NCBI RefSeq assembly: GCF_002056295.1 | Contig: NZ_CP020100.1 | Location: forward strand, 953,501 to 1,017,500 | Direction: 5' to 3' | DNA from: Halopseudomonas phragmitis | GTDB lineage: Bacteria; Pseudomonadota; Gammaproteobacteria; Pseudomonadales; Pseudomonadaceae | DNA: 64,000 nt | Shown: piece by piece, positions 48,294 to 62,673 of the stretch | How the letters are laid out: each line of letters starts with the position of its first letter | How positions within the stretch are numbered: position 1 is the first letter of the stretch | Translations under genes and position numbers: made by a program | The notes under the pieces: generated by a model | Seen by the model: only the letters and a program-made list of their open reading frames with translations | Told to the model about the DNA's origin: nothing | Databases searched by the model: none

Positions 48294-50347
48294 TGCAGGC
48301 GCAGGATTTTCTGGTTGAACTTGGCACTGAAGAGCTGCCCCCCAAGGCCCTCAAGCGCCTGGCGGAAGCCTTCCTGGAAGGTGTTGAAAAGGGCCTGGCT
48401 GACGCTGGGCTGAGCTATCAGGCCGCCCGTTACTACGCCGCGCCCCGGCGCCTGGCCGTGCTGGTTGAACAGCTGAGCACCCAGCAGCCGGACCGCAGCA
48501 GCCAGATCGACGGCCCGCCGCTGCAGGCTGCCTTCGACAAAGACGGCAACCCGACCCAGGCCGCCCTGGGTTTTGCCCGCAAGTGCGGGGTTGAGCTGAC
48601 CGAGATCGATCAAAGCGGGCCCAAGCTGCGCTTCGTCAAATCCGAGCCAGGCCAGCCGGCCACCAGTCTGCTGCCTGGCATCGTCGATGCAGCTCTGGCG
48701 CAGCTGCCGATTCCCAAGCGCATGCGCTGGGGTGCGCACAAGACCGAATTCGTCCGCCCGACCCAGTGGCTGGTGATGCTGCTCGGCGATCAGTTGGTGC
48801 CCTGCGAGATTCTCGCCCAAAGCGCTGGCAACCAGTCGCGCGGCCATCGATTCCACCACCCGGATCAGTTGACCATCAGTGCCCCAGCCGAATACGCCGA
48901 CCGCCTGCGCCAGGCTTTTGTGGTCGCCGATTTCAGCGAGCGCCGGGAACTGATTCGCCAACGGGTCGAGCAACTGGCCGCCGAGCAGCAGGGCAGTGCG
49001 ATCATTCCCGATGACCTGCTCGATGAAGTGACCGCTCTGGTCGAATGGCCGGTGCCTCTGGTCTGCTCGTTCGAGGAACGCTTCCTCGAAGTGCCGCAGG
49101 AAGCCCTGATCAGCACCATGCAGGACAACCAGAAGTACTTCTGCCTGCTCGATGCCAGCGGCAAGCTGCTGCCGCGCTTTATCACCGTAGCCAACATTGA
49201 CAGTGAAGACCCGGCGCAGATCATCAGCGGCAACGAGAAGGTAGTGCGCCCGCGTCTGACCGATGCCGAGTTCTTCTTCAACCAGGACAAGAAGCAGCCG
49301 CTGGAAACCCGCAACGAGCGACTGGCCAAGGTGGTGTTCCAGGCCCAGCTCGGCAGCGTGCTGGACAAGGCTGAACGGGTTTCCAGCCTGGCCGCCTTCA
49401 TCGCCGCACAGATCGGTGGCGACAGCAGTCACGCCGCCCGCGCCGGACTGCTGTCCAAGTGCGACCTGGCCACCGAAATGGTTGGCGAGTTCCCGGAACT
49501 GCAAGGCATTGCCGGCTACTACTACGCCCGCCATGACGGCGAAGCCGAGGACGTGGCGCTGGCACTGAACGAGCAGTACATGCCGCGCGGCGCCGGCGCC
49601 GAATTGCCCAGCACGCTGACTGGTGCCGCCGTGGCGCTGGCCGACAAGCTCGACACCCTGGTCGGCATTTTCGGCATTGGCATGCTGCCGACCGGCAGCA
49701 AGGACCCCTATGCCCTGCGCCGCGCAGCCCTGGGCGTGCTGCGGATTCTGATCGACAAGCGCCTGGAGCTGGATCTGACCAGCGCCCTGACCAGCGCGAT
49801 CGCCCAGTATGGCGACAAGATCAAGGCCGAGGGTCTGCTGGCTCAGGTTCAGGACTTCATCTTCGACCGCCTGCGCGCCCGTTACGAGGACGAAGGCATC
49901 GACGTGGCCGTGTACCAGTCGGTACGGGCGCTGAACCCGGCCTCACCGCTGGACTTCGATCAGCGCGTACAGGCGGTGCAGGCCTTCCGCCGGCTGCCCG
50001 AAGCTGACGCCCTGGCCGCCGCCAACAAGCGGGTGTCAAACATTCTGGCCAAGGCCGAGGGTGAAGTCGGTACAGTGGTCAACACCAGCCTGCTGCAGGA
50101 CGCCGCCGAACAGGCCCTGGCCAATGCCATCGACAGTGCCGAGCAGGCCAACGCCCCGCTGGCCGCCAACCGCGACTACCAACGCAGCCTGGAGCAGTTG
50201 GCCAGCCTGCGGACCCCAGTCGATGCATTCTTCGATCAGGTACTGGTCAACGCCGAAGACCCGGCCGTACGCGCCAACCGCTATGCGTTGCTGGCCCGAT
50301 TGCGCGCACTATTTCTCGGGGTGGCGGATATTTCGCTGTTAGGCTGA
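48293..50347 (+). CDS. glyS: Glycyl-tRNA synthetase beta subunit
   Basis: 684 residues. It opens [24 protein letters not shown], has the core GRGHRF-like block (SRGHRFHHP) and [19 protein letters not shown], and ends with an anticodon-binding helical domain. It forms the alpha2beta2 enzyme with GlyQ. Confidence 0.97.
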   Translation: MQAQDFLVELGTEELPPKALKRLAEAFLEGVEKGLADAGLSYQAARYYAAPRRLAVLVEQLSTQQPDRSSQIDGPPLQAAFDKDGNPTQAALGFARKCGVELTEIDQSGPKLRFVKSEPGQPATSLLPGIVDAALAQLPIPKRMRWGAHKTEFVRPTQWLVMLLGDQLVPCEILAQSAGNQSRGHRFHHPDQLTISAPAEYADRLRQAFVVADFSERRELIRQRVEQLAAEQQGSAIIPDDLLDEVTALVEWPVPLVCSFEERFLEVPQEALISTMQDNQKYFCLLDASGKLLPRFITVANIDSEDPAQIISGNEKVVRPRLTDAEFFFNQDKKQPLETRNERLAKVVFQAQLGSVLDKAERVSSLAAFIAAQIGGDSSHAARAGLLSKCDLATEMVGEFPELQGIAGYYYARHDGEAEDVALALNEQYMPRGAGAELPSTLTGAAVALADKLDTLVGIFGIGMLPTGSKDPYALRRAALGVLRILIDKRLELDLTSALTSAIAQYGDKIKAEGLLAQVQDFIFDRLRARYEDEGIDVAVYQSVRALNPASPLDFDQRVQAVQAFRRLPEADALAAANKRVSNILAKAEGEVGTVVNTSLLQDAAEQALANAIDSAEQANAPLAANRDYQRSLEQLASLRTPVDAFFDQVLVNAEDPAVRANRYALLARLRALFLGVADISLLG

Positions 50348-50348
50348 C

Positions 50349-50885
50349 GTGAAACTGATCATTCTCGACCGCGACGGCGTTATCAACGAGGACTCCGACG
50401 CCTACATCAAGTCACTCGACGAGTGGATTCCGTTGCCAGGATCGATCGAGGCCATGGCGCGCCTGAGCAAAGCCGGCTGGCGTATTGCCATAGCCACCAA
50501 CCAGTCCGGCCTGGCGCGCGGTTATTTCACCCAGGAAATACTCGAAGCCATGCACGCCAGACTGGCCGAACTGGTGGCCGAGCAGGGCGGTCAGGTCGAA
50601 CTGATTCGTTACTGCCCACACGGCCCTGACGACGACTGTGACTGCCGCAAGCCACGTCCCGGGCTGTACCGCCAGATTGCCGATTACTTTGGCCTGGACA
50701 GTCTCTCAGGGGTACCCACTGTAGGCGACAGCCTGCGTGATCTGGAGGCCGGCGTTGCCGTCGGTTGCAAACCCTATCTGGTGCGCACCGGCAAGGGCAA
50801 CAAAACCGCCAATCAGGCGCTGCCCGCCGGCACACTGATTTTCGACAACCTGGCCGCTGTGGTCGACTCATTGCTGGAACCCTGA
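50349..50885 (+). CDS. gmhB: D-glycero-beta-D-manno-heptose 1,7-bisphosphate 7-phosphatase
   Basis: 178 residues with a GTG start 1 nt after glyS. HAD motif I is ILDRDGVINEDSD (nucleophile Asp7), and the zinc-binding insert CPHGPDDDCDCRKPRPGL is diagnostic for GmhB. It supplies heptose for the LPS inner core. Confidence 0.95.
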   Translation: MKLIILDRDGVINEDSDAYIKSLDEWIPLPGSIEAMARLSKAGWRIAIATNQSGLARGYFTQEILEAMHARLAELVAEQGGQVELIRYCPHGPDDDCDCRKPRPGLYRQIADYFGLDSLSGVPTVGDSLRDLEAGVAVGCKPYLVRTGKGNKTANQALPAGTLIFDNLAAVVDSLLEP

Positions 50886-50886
50886 C

Positions 50887-51633
50887 ATGCGCCTGTTCAT
50901 GCTCCTGCGGATCACCCTGTTCTACCTGTTGCTGGCCTCCAGCGCCTGCCTGTGGAGCATCCTGATGCTTGTGCTGGCACCGCTGTTGCCGTTCCGCTGG
51001 CGCTTCGGCCTGGTGGTCGAATGCTGGACCCGTTTCGCCATCTGGCTGTGCAAGGTCATGGTTGGTATTCGCTATGAAGTCAGCGGTCTGGAGAATATTC
51101 CGGACCAGGCCGGGGTCATTCTGGCCAACCATCAGAGCACCTGGGAAACCTTTTTCCTGCAGCAGATCTTCCGTCCGCAGAGCCAACTGCTGAAAAAGGA
51201 ACTGCTGTATGTACCCTTCTTCGGCTGGGCTCTGGCCTTGATGAAACCGATCGCTATCGATCGCAGCAAGGCCCGCGATTCGCTCCAGCAACTGACCCGC
51301 ATCGGCGGCCAGCGCCTGCGTGACGGAATGTGGATTCTGGTATTTCCCGAAGGTACCCGCAAAGCCCCCGGTACCCCAATCAAGTTCAGTCGCGGCGGTG
51401 CGGCCCTGGCGGTGAGCACTCAGGTACCCGTGGTACCGGTTGCCCACAATGCCGGTGAACACTGGCCCCGGCATGGCTGGAACAAACATCCTGGTACCAT
51501 CAAGGTCATGATCGGCCCTGCGATCTATCCCAAGGGTTCAGACCCGCGCGCCATCATTGAGGTCAATCGCGAGGCCGAGGCCTGGGTCAATCAGGCCCTG
51601 AGCGCCATCAACCCGGGCAGTTCCGGGCACTGA
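50887..51633 (+). CDS. plsC: 1-acyl-sn-glycerol-3-phosphate acyltransferase
   Basis: 248 residues. Two N-terminal hydrophobic helices, then the acyltransferase boxes NHQSTWETFF (HxxxxD-type with H and E), KPIAIDRSKA, and FPEGTR. It makes phosphatidic acid. It begins 1 nt after gmhB, as in other pseudomonads. Confidence 0.93.
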   Translation: MRLFMLLRITLFYLLLASSACLWSILMLVLAPLLPFRWRFGLVVECWTRFAIWLCKVMVGIRYEVSGLENIPDQAGVILANHQSTWETFFLQQIFRPQSQLLKKELLYVPFFGWALALMKPIAIDRSKARDSLQQLTRIGGQRLRDGMWILVFPEGTRKAPGTPIKFSRGGAALAVSTQVPVVPVAHNAGEHWPRHGWNKHPGTIKVMIGPAIYPKGSDPRAIIEVNREAEAWVNQALSAINPGSSGH

Positions 51634-51645
51634 CAAGGAACGGAT

Positions 51646-52800
51646 ATGGATATTCACGACTACTTGCGTACGCTGGCCGAGCAACAGGGTTCTGACCTGT
51701 TTTTCAGCGTGGGGGCACCGGTCACGCTCAAGCGCGAAGGTGAGTTCGTCCGCCTTAACGAGACTCAGGTACTGGAGAAAGGGCAGGTCAAAACCCTGGC
51801 TTACGCCCTGATGAGCGCCAAGCAGATCGAGGAATTTGAAACCCAGCTGGAAATGAACCTTGCCCTGGGGATTGCCGGGGTAGGGCGCTTTCGGGTCAAC
51901 GTTTACTGGCAGCGCGGTGAAGTGACCATGGTCGTGCGCTTTATCAGTGACCGGATCGCCAGCTTTGCCGAACTTGGGCTACCGCGGGTGCTGGAAAAAC
52001 TGTCACTGCTTGATCGTGGTCTGATTCTGGTAACCGGGGCCACCGGGAGCGGCAAATCAACAACCCTGGCAGCGATGATCGATTACCGCAACCGCTGCCG
52101 CTCGGGTCATATTGTCTGCATTGAGGATCCGATCGAGTTTCTGCATCACCATCAATGCTCGATCGTCGATCAGCGCGAGGTCGGCCTGGACACCCACAGT
52201 TTCAAGGCCGCGCTGCACAATGTCCTGCGTGAATCCCCAGACGTGATCATGATTGGTGAAATTCGCGACCGGGAAACCATGCAGCATGCCCTACATTACA
52301 GTGAAACCGGGCACCTGGTACTGGCCACTCTGCATGCAACCAATACCGTGCAGGCAGTGGAGCGCATCGCCAACCTGTTTCCGGAAGAGGCGCGGGCTCA
52401 GGTACTCAATGACATCTCCATGAATATGGTGGCTATTATCGGCCAACGCCTGGCAAATGGCGTAAAAAAGCAGCGATTGCCGGTTGTTGAAATGCTCTTG
52501 CGCACACCCTATATCGTCAACCTGATCGCCCGCGATGAGCTTCACGATATCAAGGCAGTGATGAGTCGCGGTACCGATGACAAGGCTCTGCAGACCTACG
52601 ATCAACATCTGTTCCGACTGCTCAAGGCCCGGGAAATTACTCTCAAGGAAGCCCTGCGCCTGGCCGATTCACGCAACGACCTGATGCTACGCGCCAAGCT
52701 GGAAGACCAGGCCAAGGACAATAGCGAGTCAGCAGCACCGGCTGAGCCGACCAGCGACGCGGCAGGGTTTGATAGTGACCTGACTGAAGACTTTCGTTAA
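51646..52800 (+). CDS. PilT/PilU-family type IV pilus retraction ATPase, PilU-like
   Basis: 384 residues. N-terminal PAS-like domain, Walker A GATGSGKST (about 130-138), Asp box EDPIEFLHHHQ, Walker B VIMIGEIRDRETM and His box HATNTVQAVERI are all intact. Length and the C-terminal acidic tail suit PilU more than PilT. No pilus gene is adjacent; it sits downstream of plsC with a 12-nt gap. Its TAA stop is part of the TTAA bordering the MITE-like element that follows. Confidence 0.85.
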   Translation: MDIHDYLRTLAEQQGSDLFFSVGAPVTLKREGEFVRLNETQVLEKGQVKTLAYALMSAKQIEEFETQLEMNLALGIAGVGRFRVNVYWQRGEVTMVVRFISDRIASFAELGLPRVLEKLSLLDRGLILVTGATGSGKSTTLAAMIDYRNRCRSGHIVCIEDPIEFLHHHQCSIVDQREVGLDTHSFKAALHNVLRESPDVIMIGEIRDRETMQHALHYSETGHLVLATLHATNTVQAVERIANLFPEEARAQVLNDISMNMVAIIGQRLANGVKKQRLPVVEMLLRTPYIVNLIARDELHDIKAVMSRGTDDKALQTYDQHLFRLLKAREITLKEALRLADSRNDLMLRAKLEDQAKDNSESAAPAEPTSDAAGFDSDLTEDFR

Positions 52801-52976
52801 GGAAGCACTGATTATATCCGTTCAGCGTTAGCCCAATTGTCGCTGACCTGTTCTGGACACGCCGTGAACCCATCCCTGGGGGCTTGACGATGCCCGTCCA
52901 GGGCATCGACAGTCCAGAACAGGTCAGCGCCAACCGGGCAACCGGGCTTACGTGCAATTAATCAGTACTTCCTTAA
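52797..52976. mobile_element. 172-bp MITE-like element with TTAA duplication (contains nested palindrome copy 2)
   Basis: Terminal inverted repeats GGAAGCACTGATTA (52801-52814) and TAATCAGTACTTCC (52959-52972) match at 13 of 14 positions and are flanked by TTAA on both sides (52797-52800, 52973-52976). Inside, 18-nt perfect arms (52841-52858 and 52912-52929) enclose a hairpin CGATGCCC/GGGCATCG (52888-52895 with 52901-52908). No coding frame is seen. GGAAG-type ends and a YTAR target duplication are reminiscent of IS5-type elements; the insertion left the ATPase stop codon intact. Confidence 0.7.
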
Positions 52977-52989
52977 GCGTTTACCACAC

Positions 52990-53340
52990 TCAGTTGAGAA
53001 TCGACCAACGGCCATCCTTAAGCCGGACAAACTCCATCTGCGTGACCTCGCTCTTGCGCCCGATCATCGGCCGCGTAGCGTCGATTTCCAGATCACAGCG
53101 ATATACGTTCTGGCGTACTTCCTCGCAGCCGATTACATGAACACTGTGCACTTCAGGGGTGATCGCCCGTGCCAGATCACCGCCAAAGGCCCCACCCAGC
53201 GCTTCCATTTGCTGGGTGATATTCTCACTTTCGGCCCTGATCAAGGCCTCAACATCCGCACTTGAAGGCCCCTTGGAGCAGCCGGCCAGCACCAGCGCCA
53301 GTGCCGCAGCGCCCAACAGCTTAAAGCTCACCACGCTCAT
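52990..53340 (-). CDS. Small lipoprotein of unknown function
   Basis: 116 residues: signal MSVVSFKLLGAAALALVLAGC with lipobox LAGC (Cys21), then a helical stretch and a beta-strand-rich C-terminus with two further cysteines (VIGCEEV, YRCDLE) that could form a disulfide. It lies 15 nt downstream of gyrB on the same strand. I do not recognise the family. Confidence 0.85.
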   Translation of the reverse strand: MSVVSFKLLGAAALALVLAGCSKGPSSADVEALIRAESENITQQMEALGGAFGGDLARAITPEVHSVHVIGCEEVRQNVYRCDLEIDATRPMIGRKSEVTQMEFVRLKDGRWSILN

Positions 53341-53355
53341 CTCAGGGCCTCCGAA

Positions 53356-56881
<3,526 letters not shown>

Positions 56882-56888
56882 CGAGCGT

Positions 56889-57992
56889 TCAAAGACGCAT
56901 AGGCATGACAACGTAGAGGCTGTCGTCAGACTCGGACTCCTGGATCAGGGCACTGCTATTGGCATCGGACAGGATCATCTTGATCTGCTCGTTGCTCAGG
57001 ACGTTCATTACGTCCAGCAGGTAGCTGACGTTGAAACCGATCTCCAGCGAATTACCGCTGTAGTCGACCACGATATCTTCTTCAGCCTCTTCCTGCTCCG
57101 GGTTGTTGGCCTGGATTTTCAGCTGCGCTTCGCTGAGCATCAGACGAATACCACGGTACTTTTCGTTGGACAGAATCGCCGTACGGCTGAAAGCATTACG
57201 CAGCGTCTGGCGATCAGCCAGGATAATCTTGTCGCCACCGCGCGGCAGGACCCGCTCGTAATCAGGGAATTTGCCATCGACCAGCTTCGAGGTGAAAGTG
57301 AAGTCGCCGGTAGTGGCGCGGATATGATGGGTACCCAACACGATATTGACCAGATCGTCAGCCTCACCGAGCAGCCGCGCCAGTTCAAGAATCCCCTTGC
57401 GCGGAACGATCAGTTGATAACGTTCCTGGTAGTCGATGCCAGCATCGACAGTACACATGGCCATCCGGTGACCATCAGTTGCTACTGCGCGCAGTTGGCC
57501 CTTGTTGATTTCCAGCAACATGCCGTTGAGGTAATAACGCACGTCCTGCTGGGCCATGGCGAAACTGGTCCGCTCAATCAGCCGACGCAGTTTGCTTTGA
57601 CCAATGGCAAAGCTCATGGCCCCCGGGCCGTCTTCAACATTGGGGAAATCGCTGGCAGGCAGGGTAGCCAGGGTAAAGCGGCTGCGCCCGGCCTTGATCA
57701 GGGCCTTGTTGTCTTCAACCTTAAGAGTCAGTACAGAGTCATCAGGTAGCGACTTGCAGATATCCATCAGCTTGCGCGCCGGTACGGTGATTTCGCCGTC
57801 GACCGCTGCCTCTTCCAGATTGATGCGGCCAACCAGTTCGACTTCCAGATCGGTCCCGGTCATCGACAGGGTATTGCCGTCAACCACCAGCAAAACATTG
57901 GACAACACGGGCAGGGTCTGTCTGCGTTCGACAACACCGGCCACCAGTTGCAGGGGCTTCAACAGGGCTTCGCGCGGGATGGTGAATTGCAT
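56889..57992 (-). CDS. dnaN: DNA polymerase III beta sliding clamp
   Basis: 367 residues, the standard length, with three clamp folds. It begins [30 protein letters not shown] and ends VVMPMRL, the canonical C-terminus. It lies 46 nt downstream of dnaA and 7 nt upstream of recF. Confidence 0.98.
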   Translation of the reverse strand: MQFTIPREALLKPLQLVAGVVERRQTLPVLSNVLLVVDGNTLSMTGTDLEVELVGRINLEEAAVDGEITVPARKLMDICKSLPDDSVLTLKVEDNKALIKAGRSRFTLATLPASDFPNVEDGPGAMSFAIGQSKLRRLIERTSFAMAQQDVRYYLNGMLLEINKGQLRAVATDGHRMAMCTVDAGIDYQERYQLIVPRKGILELARLLGEADDLVNIVLGTHHIRATTGDFTFTSKLVDGKFPDYERVLPRGGDKIILADRQTLRNAFSRTAILSNEKYRGIRLMLSEAQLKIQANNPEQEEAEEDIVVDYSGNSLEIGFNVSYLLDVMNVLSNEQIKMILSDANSSALIQESESDDSLYVVMPMRL

Positions 57993-58038
57993 AGTCTTCC
58001 TTCGACCTCGTGCAGGTTAGCAGGTTGCCGACGTGACC

Positions 58039-59535
58039 TCAGGTGGTCAGCGTCCTCAGCAAGTTCTTGTAATCTTCGCGGATATCAGCATCGGTTTCAC
58101 GCAGCTCGGCAATCTTGCGCGTGGCGTGCAGCACAGTGGTGTGATCCCGCCCACCAAAAGCATCACCGATTTCCGGCAGGCTGTGATTGGTCAGTTCCTT
58201 GGACAGAGCCATGGCTACCTGACGCGGCCGCGCCACCGAGCGCGAACGGCGCTTGGAGAGAATATCGGCGATCTTGATCTTGTAGTACTCAGCCACAGTG
58301 CGCTGGATATTGTCGATACTCACCAGCTTATCCTGCAGCGCCAGCAAATCCTTGAGCGACTCACGAATCAGCTCGATGGTGATATCGCGCCCCATGAAAT
58401 GGGCACTGGCAATCACCCGCTTGAGCGCACCTTCCAGTTCGCGGACATTCGAGCGAATGCGCTGGGCAATGAAGAAGGCGGCATCATGCGGCAGATCGAT
58501 CCGCGACTGCTCGGCCTTCTTCATCAGAATAGCGACCCGGGTTTCCAGCTCCGGCGGCTCAACCGCCACCGTCAGGCCCCAGCCGAAACGCGACTTTAGC
58601 CGCTCTTCCAGGCCGTCAATTTCCTTGGGATAACGGTCACTGGTCAAAATCACTTGCTGCCCACCTTCAAGCAGAGCATTGAAGGTATGAAAGAACTCTT
58701 CCTGCGAGCGTTCCTTCTTAGCGAAAAACTGAATGTCGTCGATCAGCAGGGCATCGACCGAACGGTAGTAGCGCTTGAAGTCATTGATCGCATTCATCTG
58801 CAGCGCCTTGACCATATCTGCCACGAAGCGCTCAGAATGCAGGTAGACGATCTTGGCTGCCGGGTTCTTTTTCAACAGGTGGTTGCCAACCGCATGCATC
58901 AAGTGGGTTTTACCCAGGCCCACCCCGCCATACAGGAACAACGGGTTGTAACCATGCTTGGGGTTATCGGCGACCTGCCAGGCTGCCGCCCGAGCCAGTT
59001 GGTTCGACTTACCCTCGACAAAGTTTTCGAACGTGAAGCTGCGGTTCAGGTAACTGGTGTGCTTGATCAAAGCCGGCGCGGAGTTGTCACTTGCCTGGCC
59101 AGGCAAGGGCGTGGCCACTTCGGCATCGGACAATGGTGCGCCTTCTGGCTCAAAGCCCTGGGCACTGACCTGGGCCCGAGGGCGCACTGGTTCAGCTATC
59201 CGTTCCGGGGCTGGGGCGCTGGGGGCCGGTGTGGCCGCGGGCACTGGCGCTGGTTGAGTCCTGACAGGGGCCTGGACTGCCGCCGCGCTCCTGCGACTGC
59301 CAATCAGCAATGAAACCAATGGGGCCTGGCCCTGGGACAAATCATCGAGCAACTCCTGAATACGATTCAGGTACTTGTCATTGACCCAGTCCAGCACGAA
59401 ACGGTTGGGCGCGTACAAACGCAGCTCGGTCTGATCCCCATCAACCTGCAGAGGGCGAATCCAGGTATTGAACTGTTGAGATGGTAGCTCATCACGCAAG
59501 AAGTCGATGCATTGCTGCCAGAGTGCAACAGACAC
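58039..59535 (-). CDS. dnaA: Chromosomal replication initiator DnaA
   Basis: 498 residues with a GTG start preceded by GGGGGA. Domain [31 protein letters not shown], a Pro/Ala-rich linker (about 85-155), AAA+ domain III with Walker [10 protein letters not shown] (about 200) and Walker B LLIDDIQF, and domain IV with the DNA-binding [13 protein letters not shown]. It binds the DnaA boxes directly upstream. Confidence 0.98.
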   Translation of the reverse strand: MSVALWQQCIDFLRDELPSQQFNTWIRPLQVDGDQTELRLYAPNRFVLDWVNDKYLNRIQELLDDLSQGQAPLVSLLIGSRRSAAAVQAPVRTQPAPVPAATPAPSAPAPERIAEPVRPRAQVSAQGFEPEGAPLSDAEVATPLPGQASDNSAPALIKHTSYLNRSFTFENFVEGKSNQLARAAAWQVADNPKHGYNPLFLYGGVGLGKTHLMHAVGNHLLKKNPAAKIVYLHSERFVADMVKALQMNAINDFKRYYRSVDALLIDDIQFFAKKERSQEEFFHTFNALLEGGQQVILTSDRYPKEIDGLEERLKSRFGWGLTVAVEPPELETRVAILMKKAEQSRIDLPHDAAFFIAQRIRSNVRELEGALKRVIASAHFMGRDITIELIRESLKDLLALQDKLVSIDNIQRTVAEYYKIKIADILSKRRSRSVARPRQVAMALSKELTNHSLPEIGDAFGGRDHTTVLHATRKIAELRETDADIREDYKNLLRTLTT

Positions 59536-60040
59536 AATATCCCCCGGTACTTGACCTTATACAACACGTTTCTGGGAGACGGAGGCGGCACATCGTGTGC
59601 GGCGTTTCTCGTCCTGACAAGCCATCCATTCTAGCGGTTCACCTTCGACTTATCCACACCAATCAAGCATTTACTGTAATTGGGCCAGAGCGTCGCAACA
59701 CCACTTCGATAATCGTTCAATGCATCTGTGAACCACGAAATACGGGGCTCTTAAACCCTGTGGAAAACCCTTGATCAAGCCTGTGCCAATTTCCTTGAAG
59801 GGTTGTGCACAAAACCACCCTGTGGATATCAGTCACATTTATCCACAGAACAGTCACAAGCATCCAACCCGTGCCCCAACACCCTATCAACAACCTTATC
59901 CCTTGCCCTAAACCTGCATCCCCCCTGAGCCAGGGCAATCTATCCACAGTTCTAGCAGCTACTAAGAACAGTATTTATATTCATCTTTTAAACACATAGA
60001 TTTTCTATTCTTTTTCTTTACTCACAACCACCGAATGAAA
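59536..60040. other. Chromosomal replication origin oriC
   Basis: The 590-bp dnaA-rpmH gap holds no gene but clustered DnaA boxes: perfect TTATCCACA at 59650-59658 and 59839-59847, and one-mismatch boxes TGTGGAAAA (59759-59767, reverse), TGTGGATAT (59821-59829, reverse) and CTATCCACA (59940-59948). An AT-rich stretch suited to unwinding follows (59961-60022). This matches the location and design of oriC in Pseudomonas. Confidence 0.92.
59961..60022. other. AT-rich DNA-unwinding element
   Basis: About 60 bp dominated by A and T, with runs such as TATTTATATTC and TTTTCTATTCTTTTT, immediately beyond the last DnaA box on the rpmH side. The position suits strand opening. Confidence 0.65.
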
Positions 60041-60069
60041 TTGACCTGGGCGGGCGAATTCTCTAGAAT
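60041..60069 (+). promoter_or_regulatory. Sigma-70 promoter for rpmH
   Basis: TTGACC (60041-60046), a 17-nt spacer and TAGAAT (60064-60069) give near-consensus spacing and boxes, 57 nt ahead of the rpmH start. Confidence 0.8.
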
Positions 60070-60083
60070 TGCCGGTCCCTTGA

Positions 60084-60260
<177 letters not shown>

Positions 60261-60275
60261 GACCCGGTTATCCAG

Positions 60276-60674
60276 GTGGATCTCGGGTTTGGCCCTGAAT
60301 ACAGGTTATTGACGCCTGGCCAGTTCAAGGCCGTTTTCGATGGAGCCACCTGCAAAGCCTCAGGACCCAGTCTGTTGTTGCTCGCTCGATTCAATGAGCA
60401 AGAGCATGCACGGCTGGGTTTGGTCATAGCCAAAAAAAATGTCCGGCGTGCCGTAGACCGTAACAAGGTCAAACGCGTGGCACGTGAGTCCTTCAGGCAT
60501 CACCGTGCTGAACTGGGCAATCTGGATATTGTCGTTCTGGCCCGCCGCGGCCTGGGCGACCTTGACAGTCAGGCGCTGCACGCCCTGTTTCGGGACATGT
60601 GGCGCCGACTGATCAAATCGGCTGACAAGCACAAACGAACTCGCGAATCTGGACCCCCGTCATCCCATGCGTAG
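60276..60674 (+). CDS. rnpA: Ribonuclease P protein component
   Basis: 132 residues with a GTG start ([21 protein letters not shown]). The conserved RNR-like motif is [18 protein letters not shown] (about 59-76), with [13 protein letters not shown] before it. It assists the RNA subunit in tRNA 5' processing. The C-terminal 20 residues are basic and variable. It overlaps yidD by 8 nt. Confidence 0.94.
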   Translation: MDLGFGPEYRLLTPGQFKAVFDGATCKASGPSLLLLARFNEQEHARLGLVIAKKNVRRAVDRNKVKRVARESFRHHRAELGNLDIVVLARRGLGDLDSQALHALFRDMWRRLIKSADKHKRTRESGPPSSHA

Positions 60675-60918
60675 AGTCGCGCTCGGACTGATCAAGGTTT
60701 ACCGCTACGCTATCAGTCCGCTGATGGCCAATCATTGCCGTTTCTACCCAAGCTGCTCCTGTTATGCCCAGGAAGCCATCGAACAACATGGCTTGCTCAA
60801 GGGCAGTCTGCTCAGCGCCCGTCGCCTGAGCCGTTGCCACCCCTGGAATCCCGGTGGCTACGATCCTGTTCCACCAGCGTCTGACAACCCTTCTTCCCAG
60901 ATGGCCAACAAACCATGA
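60667..60918 (+). CDS. yidD: Membrane protein insertion efficiency factor YidD
   Basis: 83 residues. The signature [19 protein letters not shown] and [14 protein letters not shown] match YidD, an amphipathic protein at the inner membrane aiding YidC-dependent insertion. It overlaps both neighbours (8 nt with rnpA, 4 nt with yidC). Confidence 0.95.
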   Translation: MRRVALGLIKVYRYAISPLMANHCRFYPSCSCYAQEAIEQHGLLKGSLLSARRLSRCHPWNPGGYDPVPPASDNPSSQMANKP

Positions 60919-62594
60919 ACATGCAACGAAATATCCTTATTGCTGCCTTGCTCGTGATCACCTACCTCATGGTTTTGCAGTGGAACAAGGACTACGGTCA
61001 ACCCGAACTGCCGCCGGCCGAAGCCGCTACCAGCCCGCTGCAGGGCAACGACCTGCCGGATCTGGCCACGGCTCAGGTTGATGGCGACGTACCCGAAGTC
61101 ATCGAGCCCTCCGCCAACGAAGTGCCCAGCACCCCGGCAGTGCCTGTAGCCACCAGCAACGAATTGATCCAGGTACGCACCGACAGCATGCTGGTCAGCA
61201 TCGACCCGCGCGGCGGTGATATCGTCGCCGTGGCCTTGCCGCAATACCCGCAGCGCAAGGACCGGCCCGACCTGCCGTTCCAATTGCTGGAGCAGAGCAG
61301 TGCCCGCACCTATGTCGCCCAGAGTGGCCTGATTGGCCCCAACGGCCTGGACGCCCGTGCCTCTGGCCGACCGCAGTTCAGCAGTGCCCAGACCCAGTAC
61401 GAACTGGGCGACGCCGAAACCCTGGTGGTTGACCTCAACTATCAAGAGGGTGAGGTCAGCTACATCAAGCGCTTCACCTTCACCCGTGGCGACTATCTGG
61501 TCGGCGTCGAATACCTGATCGACAACCAGAGCGATGCTACCTGGACCGGCAACCTCTACGGTCAGATCAAGCGTGACCAGAGTGGTGATCCCTCCAGCAC
61601 CGGTGCCACCGGCATGGCCACCTACCTGGGCGGAGCCTATTGGAGTGCTGACCGCTCCTATACCAAAGTCAGCTTCAAGGACATGGACAAGTCGCGGCTG
61701 AGCGAAACCGTTACCGGCGGCTGGGCAGCCTGGCTGCAGCACTACTTTGTCAGCGCCTGGATTCCCAGTGCTGAGCAGAACAATGTCTACCAGACCCGCA
61801 AGGATAGCCAGGGCAACTACATCATCGGCTTTATCAGCCCGGCCACCAGTATTGCCGCAGGCGAGCAAGCCAGCCTGAAAGCCGATTTCTACGCCGGCCC
61901 GAAAATCCAGGACCGCCTGGGGGAAATTTCCCAGGGCCTGGAACTGACCGTCGACTATGGTTTCCTGTGGTGGATTGCCCAGCCGCTGTTCTGGGTGCTG
62001 AGCATCATCCATGGCTTCGTCGGCAACTGGGGCTGGAGCATTATCCTGCTGACCATTCTGATCAAACTGGTGTTCTTCCCGCTGTCAGCCACCAGTTACC
62101 GTTCGATGGCCAACATGCGCCGGGTGTCGCCGAAGCTGCAGGCGCTGCGCGAGCAGCATGGCGATGACCGGCAGAAAATGTCCCAGGCGATGATGGAGCT
62201 GTACAAGAAGGAAAAGATCAACCCGCTGGGTGGCTGTTTGCCGATTCTGGTGCAGATGCCGGTGTTCATCGCCCTGTACTGGGTACTGATGGAAAGCGTG
62301 GAAATGCGTCAGGCCGAGTGGCTGGGCTGGATTGGTGATCTGTCGCTGAAGGACCCCTACTTCATCCTGCCGATCCTGATGGGTGTGACCATGTACATCC
62401 AGCAGCTGCTCAATCCGACTCCGCCGGATCCGATGCAGGCCAAGGTGATGAAGATGCTGCCGATCATCTTCACCTTCTTCTTCCTCTGGTTCCCGGCCGG
62501 TCTAGTGCTGTACTGGGTGGTCAACAACATCCTGTCGATCGCGCAACAGTGGTACATTACCCGGCAGATCGAGGGGGCGGCCGAGAAGGCCTGA
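60915..62594 (+). CDS. yidC: Membrane protein insertase YidC
   Basis: 559 residues. N-terminal helix [17 protein letters not shown], a large periplasmic beta domain (about 60-340), then five membrane segments with [45 protein letters not shown], which holds the conserved hydrophilic-groove Arg and first cytoplasmic loop. Inserts proteins with or without SecYEG. Confidence 0.97.
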   Translation: MNMQRNILIAALLVITYLMVLQWNKDYGQPELPPAEAATSPLQGNDLPDLATAQVDGDVPEVIEPSANEVPSTPAVPVATSNELIQVRTDSMLVSIDPRGGDIVAVALPQYPQRKDRPDLPFQLLEQSSARTYVAQSGLIGPNGLDARASGRPQFSSAQTQYELGDAETLVVDLNYQEGEVSYIKRFTFTRGDYLVGVEYLIDNQSDATWTGNLYGQIKRDQSGDPSSTGATGMATYLGGAYWSADRSYTKVSFKDMDKSRLSETVTGGWAAWLQHYFVSAWIPSAEQNNVYQTRKDSQGNYIIGFISPATSIAAGEQASLKADFYAGPKIQDRLGEISQGLELTVDYGFLWWIAQPLFWVLSIIHGFVGNWGWSIILLTILIKLVFFPLSATSYRSMANMRRVSPKLQALREQHGDDRQKMSQAMMELYKKEKINPLGGCLPILVQMPVFIALYWVLMESVEMRQAEWLGWIGDLSLKDPYFILPILMGVTMYIQQLLNPTPPDPMQAKVMKMLPIIFTFFFLWFPAGLVLYWVVNNILSIAQQWYITRQIEGAAEKA

Positions 62595-62614
62595 AGCTGA
62601 ACCCCGCGCCACGC

Positions 62615-62639
62615 AAACGCCCCGATCCCGGGGCGTTTT
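62615..62639 (+). terminator. Intrinsic terminator after yidC
   Basis: AAACGCCCCG (62615-62624) pairs with CGGGGCGTTT (62629-62638) around ATCC, with the Ts in the 3' arm and directly after. The GC-rich stem and short T-tail are typical. Confidence 0.88.
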
Positions 62640-62673
62640 GCATTGAGGTGCCTTAAGTCGCACAGAGGATGCC

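Noticed and set aside
52801-52972. Integron attC site as an explanation of the nested palindrome
   Set aside because: The arms are perfectly paired and lack the GTTRRRY/RYYYAAC core boxes and the unpaired extrahelical bases of attC; no integrase or cassette is near.
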